Shown here one piece after another: positions 18,568-27,247 of a stretch of DNA of 64,000 nucleotides. The stretch lies in assembly GCF_001431485.1 (NCBI RefSeq), contig NZ_LDJM01000012.1, positions 99,770 to 163,769 on the forward strand. Direction: 5' to 3'. The notes beneath the pieces are model-generated. The model was not told where the DNA came from. It saw only the letters and a list, made by a program, of their open reading frames with translations, and made no database searches. The stretch's first letter is position 1. Each line of letters starts with the position of its first letter. This stretch comes from Stenotrophomonas ginsengisoli (GTDB lineage: Bacteria; Pseudomonadota; Gammaproteobacteria; Xanthomonadales; Xanthomonadaceae). Made by a program: the position numbers and the translations under genes.

Positions 18568-19422
18568 ATGACAGCCCAAGCCGCGCCTGACGCGAACCTG
18601 CACCACCTGCCCGAATCCGGGCAGCAGCCGCCATTGGCGATGCTGCATGGTCAGCCGCTGCTGCAACTGCCCAGTGACCTGTACATCCCGCCGGATGCAC
18701 TGGAAGTCATCCTGGAGGCGTTCGAGGGGCCGCTGGACCTGCTGCTGTACCTGATCCGGCGCCAGAACCTGGATGTGATGGACATCCCGGTGGCCGAGAT
18801 CACCCGTCAATACATGCATTACATCGATCTGATGCAGCAACTGCGCCTGGGCCTGGCCGCCGATTACCTGGTCATGGGCGCGATGCTGGCGCAGATCAAA
18901 TCGCAGATGTTGCTGCCCCCGCCGCCGGGTGATGAACCCTTCGACGGCCAGGACACCTTCAACGATGATCCGCGTGCCGAGCTGGTGCGCCGGCTGCAGG
19001 AATACGAACGCTACCGTCAGGCAGCGGGCGATCTGGATGCGCTGCCCCGGCTCGAACGCGACACCGACCTGGCCCATGCCGATGCGGCACTGGGCGAACT
19101 GGTGCAGGCACCGCCACAGGTGGAGCTGGCCCAGATGCTGCAGGCCCTGCAGCAGGTCATGCAACGGGCGCAGCTGCAGTCCAGCCACCTGGTCAGCCGC
19201 GAGGCCCTGAGCGTGCGCCAGCGCATGAGCCAGGTACTGGCCACCATCGGCGACGGCCAGGTACATGACTTTGTGGCCCTGTTCGATCCTGCCGAAGGCC
19301 GCCAGGGCATTCTGGTGACCCTGCTGGCAGTGCTGGAACTGGCCAAGGAACAGCTGCTGGAAATCAATCAGCCCGTGCCACTGGGCCCGATTGACGTGTC
19401 TGCCGCCGGCAGGCTGCACTGA
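18568..19422 (+). CDS. scpA: Segregation and condensation protein A
   Basis: Kleisin-like subunit that bridges SMC heads for chromosome condensation and segregation. The 284-residue product contains the N-terminal kleisin motif [23 protein letters not shown] in the usual place (about 50-75) and a C-terminal winged-helix region ([19 protein letters not shown]). An extra roughly 45-residue N-terminal segment precedes the kleisin core, common in Xanthomonadaceae. The ATG at 18568 (MTAQAAPD) is preferred over an upstream ATG at 18460, whose extension is Cys/Arg-rich. It is followed two bases later by scpB. Confidence 0.93.
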   Translation: MTAQAAPDANLHHLPESGQQPPLAMLHGQPLLQLPSDLYIPPDALEVILEAFEGPLDLLLYLIRRQNLDVMDIPVAEITRQYMHYIDLMQQLRLGLAADYLVMGAMLAQIKSQMLLPPPPGDEPFDGQDTFNDDPRAELVRRLQEYERYRQAAGDLDALPRLERDTDLAHADAALGELVQAPPQVELAQMLQALQQVMQRAQLQSSHLVSREALSVRQRMSQVLATIGDGQVHDFVALFDPAEGRQGILVTLLAVLELAKEQLLEINQPVPLGPIDVSAAGRLH

Positions 19423-19424
19423 GC

Positions 19425-20168
19425 ATGTCGATGGCCCCGGAGCAGCTGCGCAGCATTGTCCAGGCAGCCATCATGGCCGCACCGCAGCCGCTGTCACTGC
19501 GCCAGTTGCTGGAGCTGTTCGGCGATCAAGAGCCGGTCAGCCGGCAGCAGCTGCAGCAGGCACTGCAGGAGCTGCAGAAAAGCTGCGCCGATGGCGGCGT
19601 GGACCTGGTGGAAGTGGCCAGTGGCTGGCGCTACCAGGTCAAACCGGCCTTCCATCCGTGGGTGGCCAAGCTGTTCAACGAACGACGCACGCGCTATTCG
19701 CGGGCCACCCTGGAAACGCTGGCCTTGATTGCCTACCGGCAACCAATCACCCGCGGCGAGATCGAGCAGATACGCGGCGTGGCCGTGTCCAGCCAGATCA
19801 TCCAGACCCTGGAAGAGCGTGGCTGGGTGGAAGTGGTCGGCCATCGCGAGATTGCCGGACGCCCCGCCCTGCTGGGAACGACCAAGGCGTTCCTGGACCA
19901 TTTCGGCCTGAGGGCACTGGAGCAACTGCCAGCGCTGCAGACCCTGCAACAAAGTGCCCAGGCCCTGGCCGAGGCAGATGCGTCACCGCTTTACCCCCGA
20001 ACAACGCCTGTCCAGCAGGCACCCGAGGCTGCGCCGGGAACCCGTGCGGCAGAGCAAGACCCCAATCCATTCAACGCCGTCGAGATGACGTCCGTGGCGG
20101 TTGATCAAACCGATTCCGAATCAGAAGGCCACCCCATACAGGTCGGCCGGAGCCAAATAGATGAGTGA
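19425..20168 (+). CDS. scpB: Segregation and condensation protein B
   Basis: Dimeric winged-helix partner of ScpA in the SMC-ScpAB condensin. The 247-residue product has two winged-helix domains, with the hallmark [20 protein letters not shown] and [22 protein letters not shown] in the second. The final 60 residues are acidic, low-complexity and poorly conserved. It starts two bases after scpA and overlaps rluB by 8 bases, giving a tight scpA-scpB-rluB operon, an order common in proteobacteria. Confidence 0.95.
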   Translation: MSMAPEQLRSIVQAAIMAAPQPLSLRQLLELFGDQEPVSRQQLQQALQELQKSCADGGVDLVEVASGWRYQVKPAFHPWVAKLFNERRTRYSRATLETLALIAYRQPITRGEIEQIRGVAVSSQIIQTLEERGWVEVVGHREIAGRPALLGTTKAFLDHFGLRALEQLPALQTLQQSAQALAEADASPLYPRTTPVQQAPEAAPGTRAAEQDPNPFNAVEMTSVAVDQTDSESEGHPIQVGRSQIDE

Positions 20169-21795
20169 CACCAAAACCAAGATGTCGTTGAACAAGCTTT
20201 CGCTCAACCGCGAAGCCGGCGATGCCAGCAAGACCGAAGAACGCCTGCACAAGGTTCTGGCCCAGGCCGGGCTGGGCTCGCGCCGCGCGCTGGAACAGCG
20301 CATTGCCGACGGCCTGGTCAAGGTCAACGGCGAAGTGGCCAAGACCGGCCAGTCCATCCGCAGCGGCGACAAGGTCGAGCTGGACGGCCGCCAGTTCGTG
20401 GCCAGCGCCCTGACCGAACCGGCCCGCGTGCTGGTCTACAACAAGCCGGAAGGCGAAGTGACCACCCGCGAGGATCCGGAAGGCCGTCCGACCGTGTTCG
20501 AAGCGCTGCCGCCGCTCAAGGGCGCGCGCTGGATCAGCATCGGCCGCCTGGACATCAACACCACCGGCCTGCTGCTGCTGACCACCGACGGTGAACTGGC
20601 CAACGCCATGATGCACCCGTCCTTCGAGGTCGAGCGCGAGTACGTGGTGCGCGTGCGCGCCCCGGAAGGCGAAGAGAAGGTGCCGGACAACATCGTTGAC
20701 CGTCTCGCCCGTGGCGTGGCCCTGGAAGACGGCCCGGCCAAGTTCGACGAGATCGAGCGCATCGGCGGCACCGACTCCCACGACTGGTTCCGCGTCGTGG
20801 TCAAGGAAGGCCGCAACCGCGAAGTGCGCCGCCTGTGGGAATCCCAGGGCTGCCAGGTCTCGCGCCTGAAGCGCGCCCGCTACGGCAAGATCACCCTGCC
20901 GCGCGAACTGGCCCGTGGCCAGAGCAGCGAACTGGCTTCGGCCCAGGTCGACGCCCTGCGCAAGGAACTGAAGCTGGAAGACGGCGCCACCCCGGCGTTG
21001 ACCCTGCAGCCGGTGATCGGCCAGCGTCGCGCCCTGAAGGCCCCGGTCCGTGTGGGCCGCGATGGCCAGCCGCGCAATGCCTACATCAACGGCAACACCA
21101 CCGCCGACGAAGGCCGTGAACTGCGCCGCTTCGACAACCCGCGCGAAGATCGTGGTCGTGGCCGCGGCGGCAAGCCGGGCGGCTTCAAGGGTGGCCTGAC
21201 CGTCACCGGTGATGCCGCTGCCAAGCAGATCAACAAGCCGCTCAAGGCCCGCGCCCCGCGCAATGACCGTGCCCTGCCGGAAGGCAACCCGGCCGCGTTC
21301 CGCTCCTGGTATGTGCCGGACGGCGTGAGCACCGGCCCGAGCGGCCACCGCAACGCCGGCCCGGGTACTGGTCGTGGTCCAGGTGCCCGTGGCCCGGGTG
21401 GTCCGGGTGCACGCGGTCCGGGTGGCCCGGGCGCACGTGGTCCGGGCGGCGCCGGCAAGCCGGGTGGCAACCGTGGCGGCAAGCCGGGCGGTTACGCCGG
21501 TGGCAAGCCGGCCTACGGTGAGTCGCGTGGTGGCGGCGAAGGCCGGCCGGCCGCGCCGCGTCACCCGTACGGCCATCCGGGCAATGCCCCGAGCTTCCCG
21601 TCCGACCATGCCAACCCGGGTTACAGCCCGTACGGCGCGGCCCGTCCGGCCCGTGGCGGCAATGACCGCCCGGCCGGCAACCGTGGCCCGCGTCCGGGCG
21701 GTGACCGTCCGGGTGGCAACCGTGGTCCGGGTCGTCCGGGTGGCGGCGGTCGCGGCCCGGGTGGCGGCAACCGCGGCCCGCGCGGCGGCTTCTGA
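20161..21795 (+). CDS. rluB: 23S rRNA pseudouridine(2605) synthase RluB with Gly/Arg/Pro-rich tail
   Basis: Isomerises U2605 of 23S rRNA. An S4 RNA-binding domain (about 27-75, RLHKVLAQAGLGSRRALEQR) precedes the catalytic domain, where GRLDINTTGLL places the nucleophile Asp at 131. At 544 residues it is much longer than E. coli RluB (291): from about residue 320 the protein is a tail rich in Gly, Arg and Pro, with near-repeats of GARGPGGP around 21385-21460. Such RGG-like tails are seen in Xanthomonadaceae RluB and probably add RNA binding. The tail-coding DNA is itself repetitive and prone to length variation. Confidence 0.95.
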   Translation: MSDTKTKMSLNKLSLNREAGDASKTEERLHKVLAQAGLGSRRALEQRIADGLVKVNGEVAKTGQSIRSGDKVELDGRQFVASALTEPARVLVYNKPEGEVTTREDPEGRPTVFEALPPLKGARWISIGRLDINTTGLLLLTTDGELANAMMHPSFEVEREYVVRVRAPEGEEKVPDNIVDRLARGVALEDGPAKFDEIERIGGTDSHDWFRVVVKEGRNREVRRLWESQGCQVSRLKRARYGKITLPRELARGQSSELASAQVDALRKELKLEDGATPALTLQPVIGQRRALKAPVRVGRDGQPRNAYINGNTTADEGRELRRFDNPREDRGRGRGGKPGGFKGGLTVTGDAAAKQINKPLKARAPRNDRALPEGNPAAFRSWYVPDGVSTGPSGHRNAGPGTGRGPGARGPGGPGARGPGGPGARGPGGAGKPGGNRGGKPGGYAGGKPAYGESRGGGEGRPAAPRHPYGHPGNAPSFPSDHANPGYSPYGAARPARGGNDRPAGNRGPRPGGDRPGGNRGPGRPGGGGRGPGGGNRGPRGGF

Positions 21796-21827
21796 GCCAG
21801 CCAGCGCTGACTGCATGACGCGCTGAC

Positions 21828-21858
21828 AAAAAAACGCCCCGCATTGCGGGGCGTTTTT
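21828..21858. terminator. Bidirectional Rho-independent terminator after rluB
   Basis: Stem ACGCCCCGC / GCGGGGCGT with a short ATT loop, flanked by an A run on the left and a T run on the right. It serves both rluB (plus) and the convergent minus-strand operon ending at 21905. Confidence 0.93.
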
Positions 21859-21904
21859 TGTATCTGCCAGCGCCGGGCGCAGCGTGCAGCAGACTCCAGC
21901 CAGA

Positions 21905-22345
21905 TCAGTTGCGGGTCAGCACGAACTTGCCAAACCCCACCCCCAGGCTCCAGCCCTCGCCCGATCCGGCCAGGGCCAGCGACACATTGCCCTTGGTCAG
22001 CACCTGGGCATTGCCGGCACGGCCGGCACCGGCATGGGCTTCGGCGGCGGCATAGGTACCGGTGATGGCCGAGGCCGAGGTGGCACCGCTGAAACGGCCG
22101 CGGCCATCGGTAATACGGGTGCGGCCGAAGGTCAGCCCGCCGCCCTTGGCCTGGATGCTCACGCCAAAGCGGCTGCCGTCATCGCAACTGACCGTGCCAC
22201 TGCCGCTGGCCGTCTTGTAGAACGCCGACCAGCCCGACAACTGGTAGTGCAGCTCGCAGTCCACATTGCCGGCGGCCTGTGCCGGTGCCGCGAAGGCTGC
22301 GGCCATCAACACCGCCGACAGGTACATCGCATGCGTGTTGCGCAT
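21905..22345 (-). CDS. Small secreted protein of unknown function (DUF992-like pattern)
   Basis: A 146-residue exported protein with a signal peptide of about 24 residues (AAAFAAPAQA). The mature part is Gly/Ala/Ser-rich with two cysteines (DCELHY and VSCDD), probably a disulfide, and regularly spaced beta-strand segments ending GWSLGVGFGKFVLTRN. The order of motifs (Cys strand, FGVSIQAKGGGLTFG, TGTYAAAEAHAGAGRAGNAQVL, final strand) recalls DUF992 proteins, but the match is weak. GGAG seven bases before the ATG supports the start. It lies 12 bases behind yafV and may be co-transcribed with it. Confidence 0.65.
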   Translation of the reverse strand: MRNTHAMYLSAVLMAAAFAAPAQAAGNVDCELHYQLSGWSAFYKTASGSGTVSCDDGSRFGVSIQAKGGGLTFGRTRITDGRGRFSGATSASAITGTYAAAEAHAGAGRAGNAQVLTKGNVSLALAGSGEGWSLGVGFGKFVLTRN

Positions 22346-22357
22346 GTCAGTTCTCCT

Positions 22358-23182
22358 TCAAAGCGCGTCCATACCGTCCACAGTGAACGGATCGGCATCC
22401 AGCATGGCCGGAAAACGTGCCCGGTGCGCGGCCAGTGCGGCCGCGCTGATCGTGCTGGTGGCGACCTGTTCAGTACCGTGCAGGGACAGCTGCGGCTGGC
22501 CGAGGAAGTCGATCAGCGCACTGTCGCCGGCATAGCTGAGCTTGTTGCCATCGGTGCCGACGCGGTTGACCACGGCCACGTAGCACAGGTTTTCGATCGC
22601 CCGTGCACGGGCCAGGGTGTTCCAGGCGTAGGCGCGCTGCTGCGGCCAGTTGGCCACGAAGATCTGCAGGTCAAAGTCCAGCGCATCGGCACGCTCGACG
22701 TTGTAACGGTTGCGGCAAAACACCGGGAAGCGCAGGTCGTAGCAGACCTGCGGATTGATCCGCCAGCCCTTCCACTCCACGCTCAGGCGGGTGCCGCCGG
22801 CGGCATAGCGCTCGTGCTCGCCGCCGTAACGGAACAGGTGACGCTTGTCGTAATGGGCGATGCGCCCATCCGGGTAGACCCAGAGCAGGCGGTTGAACAC
22901 CTTGCCGTCCACGCGCAGCTGCAGCGAGCCGGTGAGCACCGCATCCAGGGCCGCGGCCTGCTGCCGCATCCAGGCCACCGACGGCCCGTCCATGCCTTCG
23001 GCGCCGTCACCGGCCTCGTTGGAAAAGCCGCTGGTGAAGGTTTCCGGCAGGATCACCACATCGGTGCGCCCGGCCAGCGGCGCGATCAGCGCCGCGTAGT
23101 GCTCACGGTTGCCGGCCGGGTCATGCCAGCGGGTATCGCCCTGGACCAGGGAGATGCGCAGGTCGTGTTGCGGTTGGCTCAT
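22358..23182 (-). CDS. yafV: Omega-amidase YafV (nitrilase superfamily)
   Basis: A 274-residue C-N hydrolase that deamidates alpha-ketoglutaramate or the alpha-keto acid amide left by glutamine-dependent transamination. The catalytic triad is visible: Glu in ILPETFTSGF, Lys in HYDKRHLFR and Cys in PQVCYDLRFP; VANWPQQRAYAWNTLARARAIEN is also typical. The start at 23182 (MSQPQHDLRIS) follows the family. It lies 10 bases behind an aminotransferase gene whose product would generate its substrate, an arrangement that supports the assignment. Confidence 0.93.
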   Translation of the reverse strand: MSQPQHDLRISLVQGDTRWHDPAGNREHYAALIAPLAGRTDVVILPETFTSGFSNEAGDGAEGMDGPSVAWMRQQAAALDAVLTGSLQLRVDGKVFNRLLWVYPDGRIAHYDKRHLFRYGGEHERYAAGGTRLSVEWKGWRINPQVCYDLRFPVFCRNRYNVERADALDFDLQIFVANWPQQRAYAWNTLARARAIENLCYVAVVNRVGTDGNKLSYAGDSALIDFLGQPQLSLHGTEQVATSTISAAALAAHRARFPAMLDADPFTVDGMDAL

Positions 23183-23192
23183 TGCAGGCTCC

Positions 23193-24341
23193 TTACAGCG
23201 CACGCAGGCGTTGCATCGCCGCATCCACGGTGGCATCGCTCTTGGCAAAGCACAGGCGGATCAGGCGCTGGCCGGCCGGCGGGTTGGCATACAGCGGCGA
23301 CAGCGGAATGGCGGTCACGCCCTTCTCCACGGTCAACCAGCGGCAGAAGTCCATGTCGTTCATGTCGCTGATGGCCGAGTAGTCGGCCAGCTGGAAATAA
23401 CCGCCCGGCACAGCCAGCGGCTTGAAGCGGGTCTGCGCCAGCTTGGCGCGGAAGGCATCACGCTTGGCCTGGTAGAACGCCCCGAGTTGCCGGTGATGCT
23501 CCGGCTCGTCATTGATCATCGCCGCAAACCCGTACTGGGCCGGGCCGAAGCTGGTGAAGGTGTTGTACTGGTGGACCTTGCGGAACTCGGCGGTCAGCGC
23601 CGGCGGGGCAATCGCATAGCCCAGCTTCCAGCCGGTGCAGTGGTAGGTCTTGCCGAAGCTGGACACCACGAAGGCGCGTTCGCGCAGGGCCGGCCAGCGC
23701 AGGGCCGATTCATGCCGGGCCCCGTCATAGATGATGTGCTCGTAGACCTCATCGGCCAGCAGGTAGATGTCGGTGCCGTCCAGGATGTCCGACAGCGTCT
23801 GCATGTCGGCCGCACTCATCATTGCCCCGGACGGGTTGTGCGGGGTGTTGACGATGATCATCCGGGTGGCCGGGGTGATTGCCGCACGCACCGCATCCCA
23901 CGGCACCGAGAAATCCACCGGGTCCAGGGCCACATGCACCGAGCGCGCACCGGCCAGGTCGATGGCCGGCACGTAGCAGTCATAGGCAGGGTCGAGCACG
24001 ATCACTTCCTCGCCCGGGCGCACCACCGCATGGATCGCATTGAAGATGGCCTCGGTGCCGCCACTGGTCACGGTGATTTCGGTTTCCGCATCCACCACCG
24101 CGTCGTAGCACTCGGCGGCCTTGGCCGCGATGGCCTGGCGCAGGATGGCCGCACCCTGCATCGGCGCGTACTGGTTGTGGCCGGCGGCCATTGCCGCGGC
24201 GGTGGCATCGAGCAGACGCTGCGGGGCCGGGAAGTCCGGGAAACCCTGGCCCAGATTGACCGCCTTGTGCTCGGCGGCCAGTTGCGACATCACGGTAAAG
24301 ATGGTGGTGCCCACCTTGGGCAGCTTGGTCTGCGGCTGCAT
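23193..24341 (-). CDS. ybdL: Methionine/glutamine-type aminotransferase (YbdL/KAT family)
   Basis: PLP-dependent class I aminotransferase of 382 residues. VNLGQGFPDFPAPQ and the PLP-lysine motif SSFGKTYHCTGWKLGY (Lys231) are characteristic of the kynurenine/glutamine transaminase K group, which includes E. coli YbdL (methionine aminotransferase). Paired with the omega-amidase YafV 10 bases downstream, it probably transaminates 2-oxo-4-methylthiobutyrate using glutamine, closing methionine salvage. The ATG at 24341 is chosen because GGAG lies 8 bases upstream; ATG 24362 is an alternative. The exact substrate is inferred. Confidence 0.88.
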   Translation of the reverse strand: MQPQTKLPKVGTTIFTVMSQLAAEHKAVNLGQGFPDFPAPQRLLDATAAAMAAGHNQYAPMQGAAILRQAIAAKAAECYDAVVDAETEITVTSGGTEAIFNAIHAVVRPGEEVIVLDPAYDCYVPAIDLAGARSVHVALDPVDFSVPWDAVRAAITPATRMIIVNTPHNPSGAMMSAADMQTLSDILDGTDIYLLADEVYEHIIYDGARHESALRWPALRERAFVVSSFGKTYHCTGWKLGYAIAPPALTAEFRKVHQYNTFTSFGPAQYGFAAMINDEPEHHRQLGAFYQAKRDAFRAKLAQTRFKPLAVPGGYFQLADYSAISDMNDMDFCRWLTVEKGVTAIPLSPLYANPPAGQRLIRLCFAKSDATVDAAMQRLRAL

Positions 24342-24451
24342 GGCCGGCTCCAAAATCGACAAAGGCTGGCAGTGTACGCAATCACAACCGCCGCTGGCAC
24401 ACCGCCAACGGCAGGCTACAATCAGCCACCTTTTCCTGCGCCACTGCCGCC

Positions 24452-25105
24452 TTGAACCTGACCCCGTTGCTGGCTGCCGATGCCCTGTGTTTCCAACGCC
24501 AGGGGCAGACGGTGTTCGGGCCGCTGAGTTTTTCCCTCACTGCCGGCGGCCTGATCCAGGCCAGCGGCAGCAATGGCGCCGGCAAGACCAGCCTGCTGCG
24601 GGTACTGGCCGGCCTGGCCCGGGCCAGCAGCGGCCAGCTGCAGTTTGATGGGCAGCCGGCCAGCAATGATGCGCGCAGCCGCTATGTGGCCTACCTCGGC
24701 CACCTGGGCGCGATCAAGGCCGAACTGGGCTGCCTGCACAACCTGCAGGCCGCCTGCGGCCTGCTCGGCCGCCGCGCCCGCCAGACCCCGCACGGGGCGC
24801 TGGGCATCGTCGGCCTTGCCGGCTACGAGGACGTGGCCGCCGGCCGCCTCAGTGCCGGCCAGCGCCGGCGTCTGGCCCTGGCCCGTTTGTGGCTGTCGCC
24901 GGCACCGGTGTGGCTGCTGGACGAGCCTTACGCCAACCTGGATGGCGAAGGCATGGACCTGGTCGACCGCATGCTGGCCGCCCACCTGCGCAGCGGTGGC
25001 GCGGCGATGCTGACCTGCCACGGTGATTTCAACCGTTGCCGCCTGCCGCACCAGCTGCTCGCGCTGGACAGCGACATGGCGGTGGTCGACGGAGAGCACG
25101 CATGA
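24452..25105 (+). CDS. ccmA: Cytochrome c maturation ABC transporter ATPase CcmA
   Basis: ATPase of the CcmABCD complex that releases holo-CcmE during cytochrome c assembly. The 217-residue product shows Walker A GSNGAGKT (39-46), the signature LSAGQRRRL and Walker B VWLLDEP. The start appears to be a TTG at 24452 with no strong ribosome site. It overlaps ccmB by 4 bases and opens a nine-gene operon. The 110-base gap to the divergent ybdL gene should contain the promoter. Confidence 0.94.
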   Translation: MNLTPLLAADALCFQRQGQTVFGPLSFSLTAGGLIQASGSNGAGKTSLLRVLAGLARASSGQLQFDGQPASNDARSRYVAYLGHLGAIKAELGCLHNLQAACGLLGRRARQTPHGALGIVGLAGYEDVAAGRLSAGQRRRLALARLWLSPAPVWLLDEPYANLDGEGMDLVDRMLAAHLRSGGAAMLTCHGDFNRCRLPHQLLALDSDMAVVDGEHA

Positions 25106-25797
25106 GCCCGGCCGACATCCGCCCCACGCCCCTGCAGGCGGCGCAGGCCCTGTTGCTGCGTGACCTGCGCCTGGCCTGGCGCCGGCGCAGCGATGCGCTC
25201 CAGCCGATGCTGTTTGCCCTGCTGGTGGTGACCCTGTTTGCCCTGGCCCAAGGCCGTGAACCACAGGCCCTGGCCGGTGTTGCCGGCGCGGTACTGTGGC
25301 TGGCGGTGCTGCTGTCCGGGCAGCTGTCCATCGAAGGCCTGTTCCGCGCCGATGCCGAGGACGGCAGCCTGGAGCAGTGGCTGCTGGCACCGGTGCCACT
25401 GGCCTGGCTGTGCCTGGTACGGGTGGCAGGGCACTGGCTGGTGACCTGCCTGCCCTTGCTGCTGCTGTCCCCGCTGCTGGCCCTCATGCTGCATCTGCCG
25501 CATGACCGCATCGGCCTGTTGCTGGCATCGTTGGCACTGGGGACCCCGTTGCTGAGCCTGATCGGTGGCGTGGTGGCCGCGCTGACCGTGCGTCTGGGTC
25601 GGGCCGGCATCCTGGTGGCGCTGTTGTCGCTGCCGTTGTACGTTCCAGTGCTGGTGTTCGGCGCCGGGGTATTGGTGGCGGCCGGCAACGGCAGCGATAC
25701 CGGTGGCGCCCTGCTGATGCTGGCAGCGATGCTGGTCGGCGGCCTGGTGCTGGCACCGCTGGCCACCGCCGCCGCCTTGCGCATCAGCCTGGAATGA
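25102..25797 (+). CDS. ccmB: Cytochrome c maturation ABC transporter permease CcmB
   Basis: A 231-residue permease of the CcmABCD heme-handling complex with about six membrane helices. The N-terminal AQALLLRDLRLAWRRRSD and the central RADAEDGSLEQWLLAP are strongly conserved in CcmB. The start at 25102 uses the ATGA overlap with ccmA; the longer in-frame extension lies within ccmA and is Arg-rich. It ends 69 bases before ccmC. Confidence 0.95.
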   Translation: MSPADIRPTPLQAAQALLLRDLRLAWRRRSDALQPMLFALLVVTLFALAQGREPQALAGVAGAVLWLAVLLSGQLSIEGLFRADAEDGSLEQWLLAPVPLAWLCLVRVAGHWLVTCLPLLLLSPLLALMLHLPHDRIGLLLASLALGTPLLSLIGGVVAALTVRLGRAGILVALLSLPLYVPVLVFGAGVLVAAGNGSDTGGALLMLAAMLVGGLVLAPLATAAALRISLE

Positions 25798-25866
25798 GCG
25801 CCCTGGCAGTGAGTTTCAACGCACGAGCACGCCGACAAGCAAGCCAACGATGAGCATCCAACCCTG

Positions 25867-26616
25867 ATGAATCCCCTGCTGCGCTGGTTCCACCAATTGG
25901 GTTCACCGCCGAGTTTTGACCGCTTCGCCGCCCGTTGGGCACCGCTGTGCTGGCTCATCGCCCTGCCCCTGCTGGGCATCGGCATCTGGCAGGCCCTGTT
26001 CGTGGTGCCGGCCGATTACCAGCAGGGCGACAGCTTCCGCATCCTCTACATCCATGTGCCCAGTGCCTGGATGAGCCTGCTGGTGTTTGCCCTGATGGCC
26101 CTGTACGCGGCCATTGCCCATGTCTGGCGGATCAAGCTGTGCGAGATCCTGGCCATGGCCTGCGCCCCGATCGGTGCGGCCTTCACCCTGATCACCCTGC
26201 TCACCGGTTCGATCTGGGGCAAGCCGATGTGGGGCACCTGGTGGGACTGGGACCCGCGCCTGACCACCGAATTGATCCTGCTGCTGCTGTACCTGGGCGT
26301 GATCGCCCTGTACCGGGCCATCGATGACCGCCGCAACGCCGCCCGTGCCGCCGGCCTGCTGGCCATCGTCGGCGTCGCCCTGCTGCCGGTGATCCGCTAT
26401 TCGGTGGTGTGGTGGGACACCCTGCACCAGGGCCAGACCATTTCGGTGTTCGGCACCAGCAAGATGGATGCGGCGATGCTGCCGCCACTGTGGTGGATCG
26501 TGATTGCCACCAAGTTCGTGTTTGCCGGTTCGCTGCTGATGCGCGCGCGTGCCGACAACCTGGCCCGCGAGACCGGGCGTGACTGGGTGCGCGAGCGCGC
26601 CGGAGGCCAGCAATGA
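25867..26616 (+). CDS. ccmC: Heme transporter/chaperone CcmC
   Basis: A 249-residue, six-helix membrane protein of the heme-handling family that loads heme onto CcmE. It carries the tryptophan-rich motif [12 protein letters not shown] in the periplasmic loop between helices, with conserved histidines before and after it ([19 protein letters not shown]). Length and motif order match CcmC rather than CcmF. It overlaps ccmD by 4 bases. Confidence 0.96.
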   Translation: MNPLLRWFHQLGSPPSFDRFAARWAPLCWLIALPLLGIGIWQALFVVPADYQQGDSFRILYIHVPSAWMSLLVFALMALYAAIAHVWRIKLCEILAMACAPIGAAFTLITLLTGSIWGKPMWGTWWDWDPRLTTELILLLLYLGVIALYRAIDDRRNAARAAGLLAIVGVALLPVIRYSVVWWDTLHQGQTISVFGTSKMDAAMLPPLWWIVIATKFVFAGSLLMRARADNLARETGRDWVRERAGGQQ

Positions 26617-26783
26617 GCTACCTGGGTTATGTGATTGCCGCCTACGCTGTGTTTGCGTTGGTCCTGCTGGCCGACTGGCTGGCCGGTCTGCTGGCCGTAC
26701 GCCGCGCCCTGCGCCAGGCCCGCCAGCGGCCACCAGCCCGGCGCAGCGCCCGCCCCACGCTGCCGACGGAGCTGGAACGATGA
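26613..26783 (+). CDS. ccmD: Heme exporter small subunit CcmD
   Basis: A 56-residue single-pass membrane protein beginning [20 protein letters not shown], with a conserved Tyr pair and Asp in the helix and a basic, Arg-rich C terminus, as in CcmD. It is below the size limit of many gene finders. It overlaps ccmC by ATGA at its start and ccmE by ATGA at its end. It helps release holo-CcmE from CcmC. Confidence 0.93.
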   Translation: MSYLGYVIAAYAVFALVLLADWLAGLLAVRRALRQARQRPPARRSARPTLPTELER

Positions 26784-27247
26784 ACCCGACCCGTCGCCGT
26801 CGCCTGGGCTGGATCGCCCTGATTGCCGTGGCCGCTGCCGTGGCCATCGGCCTGCTGACCCTGGCCCTGCAGCGCAACCTGACCTACCTGTACACCCCGT
26901 CCGAAGTGCTGGCCGGGCAGACCACGGCGCAGCAGCGTTTCCGCCTCGGCGGCATGGTGGCCAAGGACAGCTTCGTGCGCGAGAGCGGCAGCCTGAGCGC
27001 GCGCTTTGATGTCAGCGATGGCGATGCCCTGCTGACCGTGCACTACGACCGCCTGCTGCCGGACCTGTTCCGCGAAGGCCAGGCGGTGATCGCCACCGGG
27101 CGCATGGCCGACGGGGTGTTCGTCGCTGATGACGTGCTGGCCCGGCATGACGAGACCTACATGCCCAAGGAAGTGGCCGACAAGATGGGCCAGGCCCATC
27201 GCAAGCACGAGGTCATCGATGGCCCAAGCACCCAGGAGACGCCCTGA
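26780..27247 (+). CDS. ccmE: Heme chaperone CcmE
   Basis: A 155-residue periplasmic heme chaperone anchored by one N-terminal helix after a basic [11 protein letters not shown] start. The OB-fold domain carries [12 protein letters not shown] and the heme-attachment segment [11 protein letters not shown], in which the His binds heme covalently. The start is set by the ATGA overlap with ccmD, and the stop is immediately followed by ccmF. Confidence 0.96.
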   Translation: MNPTRRRRLGWIALIAVAAAVAIGLLTLALQRNLTYLYTPSEVLAGQTTAQQRFRLGGMVAKDSFVRESGSLSARFDVSDGDALLTVHYDRLLPDLFREGQAVIATGRMADGVFVADDVLARHDETYMPKEVADKMGQAHRKHEVIDGPSTQETP

